From Hysterangium stoloniferum (Eukaryota > Basidiomycota > Agaricomycetes > Hysterangiales > Hysterangiaceae), in the NCBI GenBank assembly GCA_015178975.1, contig WHVD01000076.1, positions 347,015 to 411,014 of the forward strand: DNA of 64,000 bases, in the 5' to 3' direction. Position 1 is the stretch's first letter. Every line of letters starts with the position of its first letter. Positions 54,097-63,748 of this stretch are shown here, one piece after another. The notes under the pieces are model-generated. The model was not told the DNA's origin. It saw only the letters and a program-made list of their open reading frames with translations, and made no database searches. A program made the position numbers and the translations under genes.

Positions 54097-54786
54097 TAAC
54101 TTATATGCACCTGTACCCTACATGCACCAGTTATTGGTTTACCAGAAAACCCACTGGACACTGGACATCAGACCTGTCCATGCTCGACCTTCATTACTTC
54201 ATGTATCAGTCACCAGAATACCCACTGGGACCCACACCTGTCTATCTCTGACCCTGTCCCACACACCAGTCACCAGACTCCTCTCAGAAAACCCAAAATC
54301 CTGCTGGACTCTGGGCACTAACTTATATGCACCTGCACCCTATATGCACCAATTATCAGTTTACTGGAATACCCACTGGACTCCGTACGTCAGACCTGTC
54401 CACACTCAACCTTCATTACTTCATGTATCAGTCACCGGAATACCCACTGGACTCTGCTCCTGTCTATCCCTGACCCTGTCCCATGCACCAGTCACTGGAC
54501 CCCACTTGGAAAACCCAACAGCTCTCTAACTGAGCCCATTCCCGTTATAGTCAAATGACCTGTCACGATTCAGACTCTGCTCCTGCCCTGTTCCCATTAT
54601 GGTTTAACAACCTGTCATGATTCAGACTCCACTCCACTCCATCCCATTCCCAACACCAAATTTGGTGTTTACTTATCTCATTGATGTTTACTAGTTTGGA
54701 TTTCATTATTACTGGATTTGGTATGACATACATTCCACAGTCTATATAGTCTGGCAGATATTGTACATACAACCCAGTCAGAAAAT
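54097..54786 (+). repeat. family B/D LTR fragment, plus orientation
   Basis: Starts inside the LTR. Its first part is tandemly duplicated (CACTAACTTATATGCACCTG at about 54097 and 54319, unit about 200 bp). Runs past the TATA box to CAGTCAGAAAATC, then stops where an opposite LTR fragment begins. Confidence 0.82.
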
Positions 54787-55226
54787 CAAATCCAGTAATA
54801 ATGAAAACTAAACTAGCAAACATGAAACAAGATAAATAAACACCAAACTTGGTGTTAGGAACAGAACAGAATGGAGCAGAGTCCAAATCATGACAGGTTG
54901 TAAAACCATAATGGGAACAAGGTGGGAGTGGAGTCCAAATCGTGACAGGTCATTTGACTATAATGGGAATGGGCTCAGTTAGAGAGCTGTTGGGTTTTCT
55001 GAGTGGGGTCCAGTGACTGGTGTGTGGGACAGGGTCAGGGATAGACAGGAGTGGAGTCCAGCGGGTATTCCAGTGACTGATACATGAAGGAAGGAAGGTT
55101 GAGTGTGGACAGGTCTGACGTACGGAGTCCGGCGGGTATTCCAGTAAACTGATAATTGGTGCATATAGGGTGCAGGTGCATATAAGTTAGTGCCCAGAGT
55201 CCGGCAGGATTTCTGGTCATAACAGT
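54787..55226 (-). repeat. family B/D LTR fragment, minus orientation (gypsy B 3' LTR)
   Basis: On minus: polypurine tract AAAGGGAGGGTAC then TGTTATGACCAG.., the 5' 440 bp of the LTR. Head-to-head with the preceding plus fragment, forming a large hairpin. Confidence 0.82.
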
Positions 55227-55405
55227 ACCCTCCCTTTATGCCAAAGTCCCAAAGAGGCTCTAGAACTTGATAAGATTTTGTCAGTTATGCACATGTGTCA
55301 GAAAGTCATGTCAGTTACATGTATGTGTCATAGAGTCACGTGATCTGGAAGGTAAGATTCAGACGTGTCGTAACACAGAGAGATTGCACGTGATCTAGGA
55401 TAGTG

Positions 55406-55640
55406 TTAGCAGTACAAGGTTCTAGCATAGAAACATGAATCAGAAAGCTTGGAAGGACATCCACCAGTAGGCTTCTGCAGGGAAGGATGGTGTTTTCTGC
55501 AAAGTCTAGAGATGGTACTGATGTGTAGACCAGTGGTTGATGAGATCTGGTGGGCAGAATGACCAGAATCCAAGAGGGAGAGGATGTGTTTGCATTGAGA
55601 AGTAGAAAGAGGCTGCATGTTGGAATCAACAAGACTGTTG
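55406..55640 (-). pseudogene. Tc1-type transposase N-terminal helix-turn-helix fragment
   Basis: Minus strand: MQPLSTSQCKHILSLLDSGH, HQISSTTGLHISTISRLCRK and GGCPSKLS resemble the paired-type helix-turn-helix DNA-binding domain of Tc1 transposases that recognises the inverted ends. No catalytic domain follows on this strand. Not continuous with the transposase at 58464-58936, since the order is wrong for one minus-strand gene. Confidence 0.65.
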
Positions 55641-55748
55641 TGGTCTGTTTGTCATGTGTTGAATGTTTTGAACATGTCACATGATCACACAATCAAATAC
55701 AACCTAACAATGGATCAGAAACACCAGTACAACCTGCCCTTTCATCTA

Positions 55749-55970
55749 CAGAATGAAAGCAAAAAAAGGGTTGCAATGATACTCCTGATCAAAATATTTA
55801 ATCTCTCAACAATGAGTGAATATTTTTGAACGAACTTGGTTATCATGTTAAATTTCAGAAACAGGGCTTTCTAACTTATATTTTTCCCTAATTTTAGCTA
55901 ATTTATTTCTGGAGTTATAATCATTCGAGTTGAAATTTATGGAACATTGCAACCCTTTTTTTGCTTACTG
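55749..55970. mobile_element. 222-bp Tc1/mariner-type MITE
   Basis: Inverted ends of about 30 bp: CAG..AAGCAAAAAAAGGGTTGC on the left and GCAACCC..TTTGCTTACTG on the right, flanked by TA (55747-55748, 55971-55972). No coding capacity. Confidence 0.85.
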
Positions 55971-55984
55971 TAAATGGTTTAAGT

Positions 55985-56592
55985 AGACTGGAGTGGAATC
56001 CAGGATAGGAGGTGGGGTTATTGGGGAGTTGTAAGGTGTATATCGATTTCTCCCGGAAGGCATGTGTGACTTCATATAGGCCATCGAAACGGGGCATAAA
56101 CTTGGCTACTCACTTCTTCCCTTTTTGTTTATAGTTGCGATGGTGATGTGTAGTAGACAGCATTACTAAGTCCCCCACCTTGTATGGGATTTCTGCCCTG
56201 CAATGTTCATTTGTGTGATATGCCTGGCAGATCTTGGCTGCAGTGAGGTTGTCCTGCACCCCTTGAATATCCAGTGTCAGGCATCACAGGATGTTGTGGG
56301 CAGATTCCTCAGCAGGAGTGATGCCCAGAGGTAAGGGTGCAAGAGGAGGGATGAGTTGTTGGGAGTGGCTGGTTTTTAACTGGAAGGGAGAAAATCCCGT
56401 GGAGGTGTTAACAGTGTTCATGAAGGCAAAACGTACTTGGGGAAGTTGATTTACCCATCCTTTTTGGTTGATATTAATATGGTAACAGATAAACTGGTTG
56501 AGTGTTTTGTTCGTCCTTTTGCTGGTGCCATCACTTTGTGGGTGATAGGCAGTAGACATCTTTAACTGGACTCCAGAAAGTTTGTGCAGGGC
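55985..56592 (-). pseudogene. gypsy B integrase C-terminal part
   Basis: Minus: ALHKLSGVQLKMSTAYHPQ, SDGTSKRTNKTLNQF (catalytic Glu replaced by Lys in the usual TER/AER motif), NTSTGFSPFQL, then VGDLVMLSTTHHH and RFDGLYEVTHAF. A stop lies within KKxVAKFMPRF near 56111. The loss of the catalytic Glu alone would inactivate the enzyme. Confidence 0.85.
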
Positions 56593-56596
56593 AGCC

Positions 56597-57439
56597 AAAG
56601 GGAGGGTACTGTTACGACCGGACAATCCCGCTGGACTCCGGGCACTAACCCGTACACCCCCACATGCTACAAGCACCAATTGTCTGTTTATAGGATTTCC
56701 CGCCCGGACTCTGTTACATCAAGACTCGTTATGTTCGACCTCATTACGACACATATCAGTCACTGGACTTCCCCCAGACTCCATCTCTGTCTATGTCCGT
56801 CTTCGTCCCACGCATCAGTCACTGGACCCCGCTCAGAATCCCGTCACCGCTCTAATTGAGCCCCATTCCCGTTTTAGTCAAATGATCTGTCACAATTTAG
56901 GACTCCGCTTCCCGTTATGGGTTATGCTTTGTCACGATTCGGACTCCACTCCATTCCATCCCGTTCCTAACACCAATTTGGTGTTTACTATTCCCATTTT
57001 ATGTTTTGTTAGTTTCGTTTCATCATTACTGGATTTGGTATGTCATTCACTCCATGGTCTATATAAACTGGCAGATGTTGTACATACAATCCAGTCAGAA
57101 AATTAGCTTAGATTCCCCCCAGTAATCTAATAACATTTTCCGCTCTAAAAACCTTACTTGATTCACACCGCTCGCACTAGTTGGAGCCCATGGGCTCCGG
57201 CGCATCTATCTCTCTCAACTATCTTGACTCACGACCCACAACCTCCGACTTACGACCGCCGACCGCCGACTTAAGACCTACGACCCACGAATCCCGCCTG
57301 GACTCCCCGGGATCCCCGTCTGCCTGTTTGAAATTGGACAACACGATCTAGCGAGGGTGCAGCCTATAAGCTGAAGCCAAGTCCTACTGGATATCCTGCA
57401 GGTTTCTCCAGAAACCCACCCTGTGTGTGTATCCTAACA
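56597..57439 (+). mobile_element. LTR (family B/D) carrying 13 nt of its polypurine tract
   Basis: LTR 56610-57439, TGTTACGACC..CCTAACA, near-identical to the solo LTR at 4878. It is preceded by AAAGGGAGGGTAC, the tract that normally sits before a 3' LTR. The insertion as a whole is flanked by AGCC (56593-56596, 57440-57443), and removing it restores SELWAALHK in gypsy B integrase. So the inserted unit is tract plus LTR, not a simple solo LTR. Confidence 0.8.
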
Positions 57440-58226
57440 AGCCCAGAGTTCAGATGTGAAGAGTGGGTCACAATCTGATACAATATTGAACATTAGTCCA
57501 TTCTCGCAGTACCATTCGTCAAAGAGAACAACTGCAATTTAAGCTGCTGTGTAGGATGAATGTATGGGTGCTAAGCAGATGTCAGTGCCCAGGGTGTCTG
57601 TCATGGTCATGATGGTGTCTTTCCCTTGTTCTTCAGGGAGAGGGCCAACAAAATCAATGGTGACAGTGTCAAAATGGTCATCCAGTACTGGAAGAGGATG
57701 CAGGGGGCCACTGGGGTGGCTAGCTCTGTCCTTGTTCCTCTGGCATTCTGTGCATAACATTATGTACACTGTTTCTAAATATCCCGCATGTTGGGCCAGT
57801 AATAGGAGTATCAGAGAGATTTGTAACTTTTGTCAAATCCAAAATGGCCTAGTGTGTCATGGGCAAGGTGATAAAGTGTTTCACGTATGGTGATGTCACA
57901 AGGGATTACGAGTCGGCATCCAACATAGAGAAGGCCTGCTTCTTTCTTTGCACCTTCAATGCTTCCTGCAGTGATGTCACTGTCAAGCTGTTTACAGAAA
58001 TTGTCATGGAGATATCCCTCTCGGATGCAATCCAGTAGGGAGGGGTCTGTGGTGATGCTCAGCATTCCTCCAATGAGCATTTTGGCTGGAGATTGGGTGT
58101 ATGCTAATGCACAGGCAGCATGCATTGCATCAGGTTCACAACTGGGCATGCAAGAGAGAGTGCATCAGCAACAGTGTTGTCCTCTCTGCATATGTAGAGA
58201 ATGTCAAAATCAAAGTCAGCAAGGTA
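57440..58226 (-). pseudogene. gypsy B RNase H end and integrase N-terminal part
   Basis: Minus: DFDFDILYICREDNTVADAL (RNase H end) at 58220, a spacer, LAHDTLGHFGFDKSYKSL (integrase zinc His pair), MLCTECQRNKDRA (Cys pair), FDTVTIDFVGPLPEEQGKD (first Asp), then EWYCENGLMFN and SDCDPLFTSELWA (second Asp) before the LTR insertion. Scattered stops and frame changes. Confidence 0.85.
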
Positions 58227-58438
58227 CAGTAGGCAACAAAACTGTTCAGATGTTTCTTTGTTTTGAAAAGACCCTTTAGCATTAGCCCAAAATAAATTCT
58301 AAAAATTCTGAATAAATTATGATAAATGCTCTAATATCCCAAAATGTTGATTACATAACCATGATTTTATATGACCATTTATGGCAATGTAATAATAGGA
58401 TTAATGAAGCTTGTACATCCAAATGGTTTTGTTGCCTG
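58227..58438. repeat. Tc1-type end or foldback MITE
   Basis: Left CAGTAGGCAACAAAACTG and right ..GGTTTTGTTGCCTG are inverted relative to each other and both abut TA (58225-58226 and 58439-58440). It is either the terminal region of the adjacent Tc1 element with an internal inverted end, or a separate 212-bp MITE at its edge. Confidence 0.6.
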
Positions 58439-58463
58439 TATTTTATAAACTCTATATACTAAA

Positions 58464-58936
58464 CTAGTACTTGGTATACCCTCTCTTGGCCTTAATTACA
58501 GCTTCAACTCTTCTAGGCATACTTTTTACCAAGTTCTGACACACCTCTTTTGGTATCTTCTCCCATTCCACTTGACAATGCTTCCAAAGCTCCTCCACTC
58601 CACTAGGTAGTGTGTTGTACTCAGTTAGCCTCCTTTTCAAGGGTTTAGATCTGGAGACTGTGCTGGTCATTGCATAACAGTATAGCCATGGTCATCAAAC
58701 CACTTTTGAGCAGTTTTCTGGTATGCTTTGGCCTATTGTCCTGCTGGAAGATGGTATCAGATGGAGTTTCTTTGTAAAACTCAAGGGATTGCTGAAGTTC
58801 ATCCTCAAAGATGGAGCAGTAAAGCTGTGGATCCATCTTCCCTTAAATCCTAATGGCATATCCAATGCCTTCCCAATGCATGCAACCACACATCATCACA
58901 CTACCACCACCAAACCTCAATGATCCCTCCACCTGC
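58464..58936 (-). pseudogene. Tc1 transposase remnant, interrupted by copia B
   Basis: Minus: SLRFGGGSVMMCGCM at 58920, MDPQLYCSIFEDELQQSLEF, DTIFQQDNRPKHTRK (the D of the DDE triad lies in QQDN), HGYTVMQ, PAQSPDLNP (second D) and C-terminus PSGVEELWKHC, EKIPKEVCQNL, SMPRRVEAVIKAKRGYTKY. Damage: a stop near 58848, TGA for Trp before PAQSPDLNP, and loss of the IEHLW segment with the third catalytic residue. The N-terminal part lies beyond copia B, outside the window. Confidence 0.9.
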
Positions 58937-59274
58937 TGTTAAAACTGCCTCCACTGTCTCCAAAACCTTCTGGAACCTTCTAGAACCTTCTAGAAGCTTC
59001 CAGCATGTTCCAGGGTATTCCCAGTTCATTTCCCATGACAGCTGTCAATCAGCTGTCACTTTGTATTCCAGCTGTCAATCAGCTGTCAGTTTCCATTCAA
59101 GCTGTCAATCAGCTGTCACTTATGACAGCTGTCAACCAGCTGTCACTTATGACAGCTGACAAGCCTACTGATGTATAACATATATAAGCTTGTAGTTAGT
59201 GACCTGAATAACAACAACTTTCCTCAGACTTGTGTGTGTCACGTGTCACAGTAAGTCACAGGTCACTTTTAACA
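58937..59274 (+). repeat. copia B 5' LTR
   Basis: 338 bp, TGTTAAAACTGCC..TTTTAACA with an 8-bp terminal inverted repeat. Contains about nine AGCTGTCA units, mostly in pairs as CAGCTGTCAATCAGCTGTCA, upstream of a TATATAAG box near 59182. Confidence 0.95.
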
Positions 59275-59286
59275 GGTTATGGGCCC
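59275..59286 (+). promoter_or_regulatory. copia B primer binding site (half tRNA-iMet)
   Basis: GGTTATGGGCCC directly after the LTR is complementary to the anticodon stem-loop of eukaryotic initiator tRNA-Met (GGGCCCATAACC type), not to its 3' end. Drosophila copia and Ty5 prime this way with a cleaved half tRNA. Confidence 0.8.
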
Positions 59287-59517
59287 CGCGCTCTAAGCGC
59301 TCTAGTACAGTATAACGTTTTGCAAACTCGCTTCTTTTGAGTAAGTTTCAGCCTATACTTTTATATTCCCCTGCCAGGCCCAGCCTTATTGCTGTTGCTA
59401 GTAGGGAGGAACTTGTACGCCACTAAGGCTGAGTTTCCCTCGAGACTACCGTCTGGACCTCGAGTTAAATACCTTTTTTTCTGAACTTCTTTGCGAGTTT
59501 GCTCTGTGTATACTACA

Positions 59518-62500
59518 ATGTCATCTTCCATCCCCCAATTCCCTAAACTCAACTCTCATAACTACAACACCTGGTCTGGTGAGATGCAGGCTTGGCTTCG
59601 TGCCCAGGGTGTCTGGCGCATTGTTGAGGCCACCTCCATTGCACCTGCACTATCCTCATCTCCCACAGAGGCCCAGCAAACTGCATTTGATGCTTGGGCT
59701 CTCAAGTCAGACAAAGCAGCAGGTTGGATGTACTTGAGTGTTGAGGATGATCAAAAGATTCATCTTAAAGGGATTGAGGGTGATCCGGTCAAGATGTGGA
59801 CCAGTCTGTGTGATGTACACTTGCAGAAGCGCCCTGGCATGCGCTTCAATGCGTATGATGATCTCTTCTCCATCAGAAAGGAAGAGAATGAGAATTTGCA
59901 AACTCTGATGAATCGGGTGGATCTAGCCATCCGTGCCATCCAGGATCTGCGCCCATTGAATTTTGATCTTGCCAAACTTGATGAGGAACTTGCATCAATG
60001 TCAATGATCAGGGTACTTCCTGAGCAGTTTGACAACTTTGCCTCTTCTCTCCTTCTGATGGACAAGCTGGACAAGGCTACTATCCAACAAGCTTTTGTCA
60101 CAGAAGAGTCACAACGCCGTCATCGGGCTTCACAAGCTCCTGCAGTTGCATCTGCACTTACTGTAAAGGGCAATGCATCCACTGCATTTCTCAAATGTAC
60201 TTTCTGCTCCATGACCAACCATACTATGGACAAGTGTCATCGCTTCATCAAGAAGCAGCAGGAAGCACAGGAGAGTGTCCTTACCAATAGTGCTAAAGGG
60301 AAGAAGAAGCCAAATAGGGCTCAGAAGACAATGTCTCAGAACAATGTTGAATATACTGGAAATGCACTTGCTTTCTCCTTATCCGATTTCTCCACCCTGC
60401 AGAATGGTTCTGACTATGATTGGCTTGCTGATACAGGTGCTAGTAGTCATATGACTCCTCATAGTCATTGGCTGCGTAACTACACACCATTATGTGTCCC
60501 AATCAAGTTAGCAGATCATACTGTTATCTACTCTGCAGGAGTTGGTTCTGTGGTATTCAACCCAGTTATAAATGGAAGGAAATCGCGATCTGTGGAGCTT
60601 ACAAGAGTTTTGCATGTACCACAACTGCGCAGTAACCTACTGTCTTGTCTTTATCTCACAAGGCACAAAGGACTACTCATACACATTGATCGAACAACAA
60701 TGCATTTCAAACACTCTGGACAGACTATGTTTACAGCCAGAGTTACTGCACAGAATGCAGGTATCCTCAATGGTGTCACTGCACCTATTATTGAGCAAGC
60801 TGGTGCTGTCTCCACCCTTCCCTTTGATATCAATCTCTGGCATCGCCGTCTTGGACACCACAGCTATGCTGATGTCCAGAAGATGATCAGAGAAGGATTG
60901 GTGGTTGGCTTAAACCTTGACTCAAAGGAACAGCCTGATCCCATCTGTGAACCTTGCCTTGCTGGCAAAATGACTGCTAGTCCATTCCCTATCTCACCAA
61001 GTCATTCTCAGATACCACTTGAACTTATTAATAGTGATCTACATGGACCACTTCCTGTGCAAACAACTGAGGGTTATCACTACTGGATAACCTTTATTGA
61101 TGATTGCACCAAGTTGCGAGCTGTTCTGTTCTTGAAACGGAAGAGTGATGCATTTGAAGCATTCAGGAGATACAAAGCTTATGCTGAGAATATTCTGGGT
61201 TGCAAGGTCAAAGCTCTGCAGGATGACAAAGGGGGGGAGTATATGTCAAATGCCTTTATCAAGTTTACAGATGAATGTGGAATAGTACGCCGCCATACTA
61301 CTCGCAATCGCCCTCAACAGAATGGAGTTGCAGAAAGAGCCAATCGCACTATGGCTGATCATGTCACTGCCATGATGCATGAGGCGCGTATGCCTGCTTC
61401 TTTCTGGAACCATGCTGTGACATCTTATGTCTATGTATGGAATCGTCTACCTACTGCACCATTGCCTAAAACTACACCCTATGAGCAATGGTACAAGCAG
61501 AAACCAGATGTGAGCAACTTGCGAGTGTGGGGGTGTACTGCCTATGTTTACATTCAAAAGGACAAAAGGAAGTCACTTCAGTCACACATGGAGAAATGCC
61601 TCTTTCTAGGCTATCCTGTGGGATACAAAGGTTGGCAATTCTACAACCCTGTTACAAAGAAGTTTATCATCTCTGAACGGGCTGTATTTGATGAACGCCA
61701 CTTTCCTGGTCTATCTACTACTGGACCAATGCCTAATATTAGGCTTTTCCCAAATATACCAAACTCTGACATTCCTTTATTTGTGCCAGAAGTAGAGAGG
61801 GATAATGATATTTCTGTCCCTCCTACTCATATTCCTGCACCTCCTGCTTATATTCCTGCACCTCCTGTTCAGATTCCTGCACCTCCTGCTCAGATTCCTG
61901 CACTTCCTGAACCCATTCAACTACCTCCTCCACCTGCACCAGAACCACAGCTTCGTCGCTCTCAGCGTGTTCCAAAGCAACCTGGTGAATGGTGGAAGGT
62001 ACAACCAGCTCCAGCTCTAGCTGAAGATGATGATGAAGACATTGATTATGAGGAAGTACAGTTTGTTGGAACAGCTTCAACTGCTGATCCACAAAACTAC
62101 AAGCAGGCTATGAAAGGTGATGATGCAGATAAATGGCAAGAGGCTATCAATGCAGAGTATAATACACTGGTAGAAAACAAGACATGGGAACTTGTTGACC
62201 TCCCAGTTGGTGCAAAGGCAATTGGTTCTGGTTGGGTGTTTAAAGTCAAACACAATGCAGATGGCACAATTGAGCGTTATAAAGCTCGTCTTGTTGCCAA
62301 AGGATACTCACAACGTCCTGGCATTGACTACAATGAAGTGTTTGCACCTACTTTTAGACCTGCAACTCTGCGTTTGATTCTGGCCCTAGCTGCCATTGAA
62401 GACATGGACTTGCGCTCTGTTGACATTTCTGCTGCTTTCACCCATGGTGACCTTGATGAGACAATCTATATGAGACAACCTGAAGGCTTCCATCAAGGAG

Positions 62501-63492
62501 GTCCTAATAAGGTTCTCAGACTCTTGAAATCACTTTATGGTCTCAAGCAGGGATCTCGTCAATGGAACATCAAGTTACATGGTGCACTTACTGAAATGGA
62601 GTTCAAACGAATTGAATCTGATACCTCTGTTTACATTTATTCAAATGGAGAGGTGAAGATCTTTGTACCCATTTACATTGATGATATTACATTTGCATCC
62701 AAGTCCACCCTTGCCATTGACAAAGCTGTCAAGCAATTGTCCCTGCATTTCAAATGCCGTGATCTTGGACCCACTGTTTATTTACTTGGTGTGGGAGTTG
62801 GCAGAGATCGCTCTAAGCGACTCCTTACTCTTGATCAGCGACAGTTTATTCTCAACATGCTTGAGCGTTATAACATGTCTGACTGTCATCCAGTTCTCAC
62901 ACCTATGACACCTGGTACATCTCTTTCCAAAGAAATGGGTCCTGAGAATGCTGCAGAGGTGGATTTCATGCGTAGTATTCCTTATCTCAGTGCTGTTGGG
63001 TCTTTACAATACCTGGCTACTATGACCCGTCCAGATATTGCTTATACTGTGTCCTACTTGGCACGTTTTAATGGCAATCCTGGACCAAAGCATTGGACAG
63101 CAGTGAAGCACTTGTTCAGATACCTAAAAGGTACACTGGAATACAAGTTGCATTACTCTGGTAAATGTGGCTCTGAACTATTCACCACATACACTGATGC
63201 TGCTCATGGTGATTGCATTGATTCTGGAAGATCCACTGGTGGTTATGTAACTATGATGGCTGGAGGTGCTATTGGCTGGAGTAGTAAACTGCAAAGTATT
63301 GTCACACTTTCTACAACTGAAGCAGAATTTGTCTCTGCTGTAGAAGCTGGCAAGGAGATTGCCTGGATGCGGCAAATCCTAGGTGAATTTGGCTACCAAG
63401 TTGATCAACCCTCCACTCTACACATTGACAACCAGTCTGCCATCAGTGTTGCTAAGAACCCTGAGCATCATGGAAGGATGAAAACATCTTGA
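59518..63492 (+). CDS. copia B Gag-Pol polyprotein (C-terminus frameshifted)
   Basis: ATG 59518 (MSSSIPQFPKLNSHNYNTW), one frame for 1324 codons. Gag domain of the UBN2 type to about residue 210, knuckle CTFCSMTNHTMDKC, protease WLADTGASSHM, integrase zinc region (WHRRLGHHSY, CEPCLAGKM), core D,D,E (LINSDLHGP, LQDDKGGEY, NGVAERANRT), a Pro-rich spacer with repeated IPAPPAY/IPAPPVQ units, RT with KSLYGLKQGSRQW and the catalytic YIDDITFAS, RNase H YTDAAHGDC and STTEAEFVSA. An extra A in GGATGAAAACATC near 63482 shifts the frame to a TGA at 63490; the original end HLDLRYYWLRDAVN continues in the next frame. Likely almost functional. Confidence 0.95.
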   Translation: MSSSIPQFPKLNSHNYNTWSGEMQAWLRAQGVWRIVEATSIAPALSSSPTEAQQTAFDAWALKSDKAAGWMYLSVEDDQKIHLKGIEGDPVKMWTSLCDVHLQKRPGMRFNAYDDLFSIRKEENENLQTLMNRVDLAIRAIQDLRPLNFDLAKLDEELASMSMIRVLPEQFDNFASSLLLMDKLDKATIQQAFVTEESQRRHRASQAPAVASALTVKGNASTAFLKCTFCSMTNHTMDKCHRFIKKQQEAQESVLTNSAKGKKKPNRAQKTMSQNNVEYTGNALAFSLSDFSTLQNGSDYDWLADTGASSHMTPHSHWLRNYTPLCVPIKLADHTVIYSAGVGSVVFNPVINGRKSRSVELTRVLHVPQLRSNLLSCLYLTRHKGLLIHIDRTTMHFKHSGQTMFTARVTAQNAGILNGVTAPIIEQAGAVSTLPFDINLWHRRLGHHSYADVQKMIREGLVVGLNLDSKEQPDPICEPCLAGKMTASPFPISPSHSQIPLELINSDLHGPLPVQTTEGYHYWITFIDDCTKLRAVLFLKRKSDAFEAFRRYKAYAENILGCKVKALQDDKGGEYMSNAFIKFTDECGIVRRHTTRNRPQQNGVAERANRTMADHVTAMMHEARMPASFWNHAVTSYVYVWNRLPTAPLPKTTPYEQWYKQKPDVSNLRVWGCTAYVYIQKDKRKSLQSHMEKCLFLGYPVGYKGWQFYNPVTKKFIISERAVFDERHFPGLSTTGPMPNIRLFPNIPNSDIPLFVPEVERDNDISVPPTHIPAPPAYIPAPPVQIPAPPAQIPALPEPIQLPPPPAPEPQLRRSQRVPKQPGEWWKVQPAPALAEDDDEDIDYEEVQFVGTASTADPQNYKQAMKGDDADKWQEAINAEYNTLVENKTWELVDLPVGAKAIGSGWVFKVKHNADGTIERYKARLVAKGYSQRPGIDYNEVFAPTFRPATLRLILALAAIEDMDLRSVDISAAFTHGDLDETIYMRQPEGFHQGGPNKVLRLLKSLYGLKQGSRQWNIKLHGALTEMEFKRIESDTSVYIYSNGEVKIFVPIYIDDITFASKSTLAIDKAVKQLSLHFKCRDLGPTVYLLGVGVGRDRSKRLLTLDQRQFILNMLERYNMSDCHPVLTPMTPGTSLSKEMGPENAAEVDFMRSIPYLSAVGSLQYLATMTRPDIAYTVSYLARFNGNPGPKHWTAVKHLFRYLKGTLEYKLHYSGKCGSELFTTYTDAAHGDCIDSGRSTGGYVTMMAGGAIGWSSKLQSIVTLSTTEAEFVSAVEAGKEIAWMRQILGEFGYQVDQPSTLHIDNQSAISVAKNPEHHGRMKTS

Positions 63493-63748
63493 CCTGCGCT
63501 ACTATTGGCTTAGGGATGCTGTAAATGCCAAGTGTATTGCTCCTTCCTATATTCCTACTGCAGAACAAATTGCAGATATTCTAAACCAAGCCTCTATCTA
63601 CTCCCAAGGTTCAATTTTGCCGTGATGGAATGGGTATAAGGACTTAGTTTCTTGTTTTCTTTCTTACTCTCTGTAGTTTAGCAAAGTCTCTCTCTCTCTC
63701 TCTCTCTCTGTTTCTTTTTCTTTGGAGACATGTGAGATCAGGGGGGTC

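Larger units (their letters stand above)
55227..58226 (-). mobile_element. gypsy B remnant, interrupted by several insertions
   Basis: Minus-strand gypsy element: RNase H end and integrase (58226-57440), integrase core end and GPY/F-like region (56592-55985), 3' internal region and polypurine tract at 55227. Insertions inside it: an LTR with polypurine tail (56597-57439), a 222-bp MITE (55749-55970), a Tc1 transposase N-terminal piece (55406-55640) and, at 58226/58227, Tc1 sequence. Confidence 0.82.

Noticed and set aside
55406-58936. A single minus-strand Tc1 transposase split by insertions
   Set aside because: The N-terminal helix-turn-helix piece lies at lower coordinates than the catalytic part, the wrong order for one minus-strand gene.
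58937-59274. Regular CAGCTGTCA repeats resembling a CRISPR-like array
   Set aside because: Units are 8-20 bp with no unique spacers, lie inside an LTR, recur in the 3' LTR, and the sequence is fungal.
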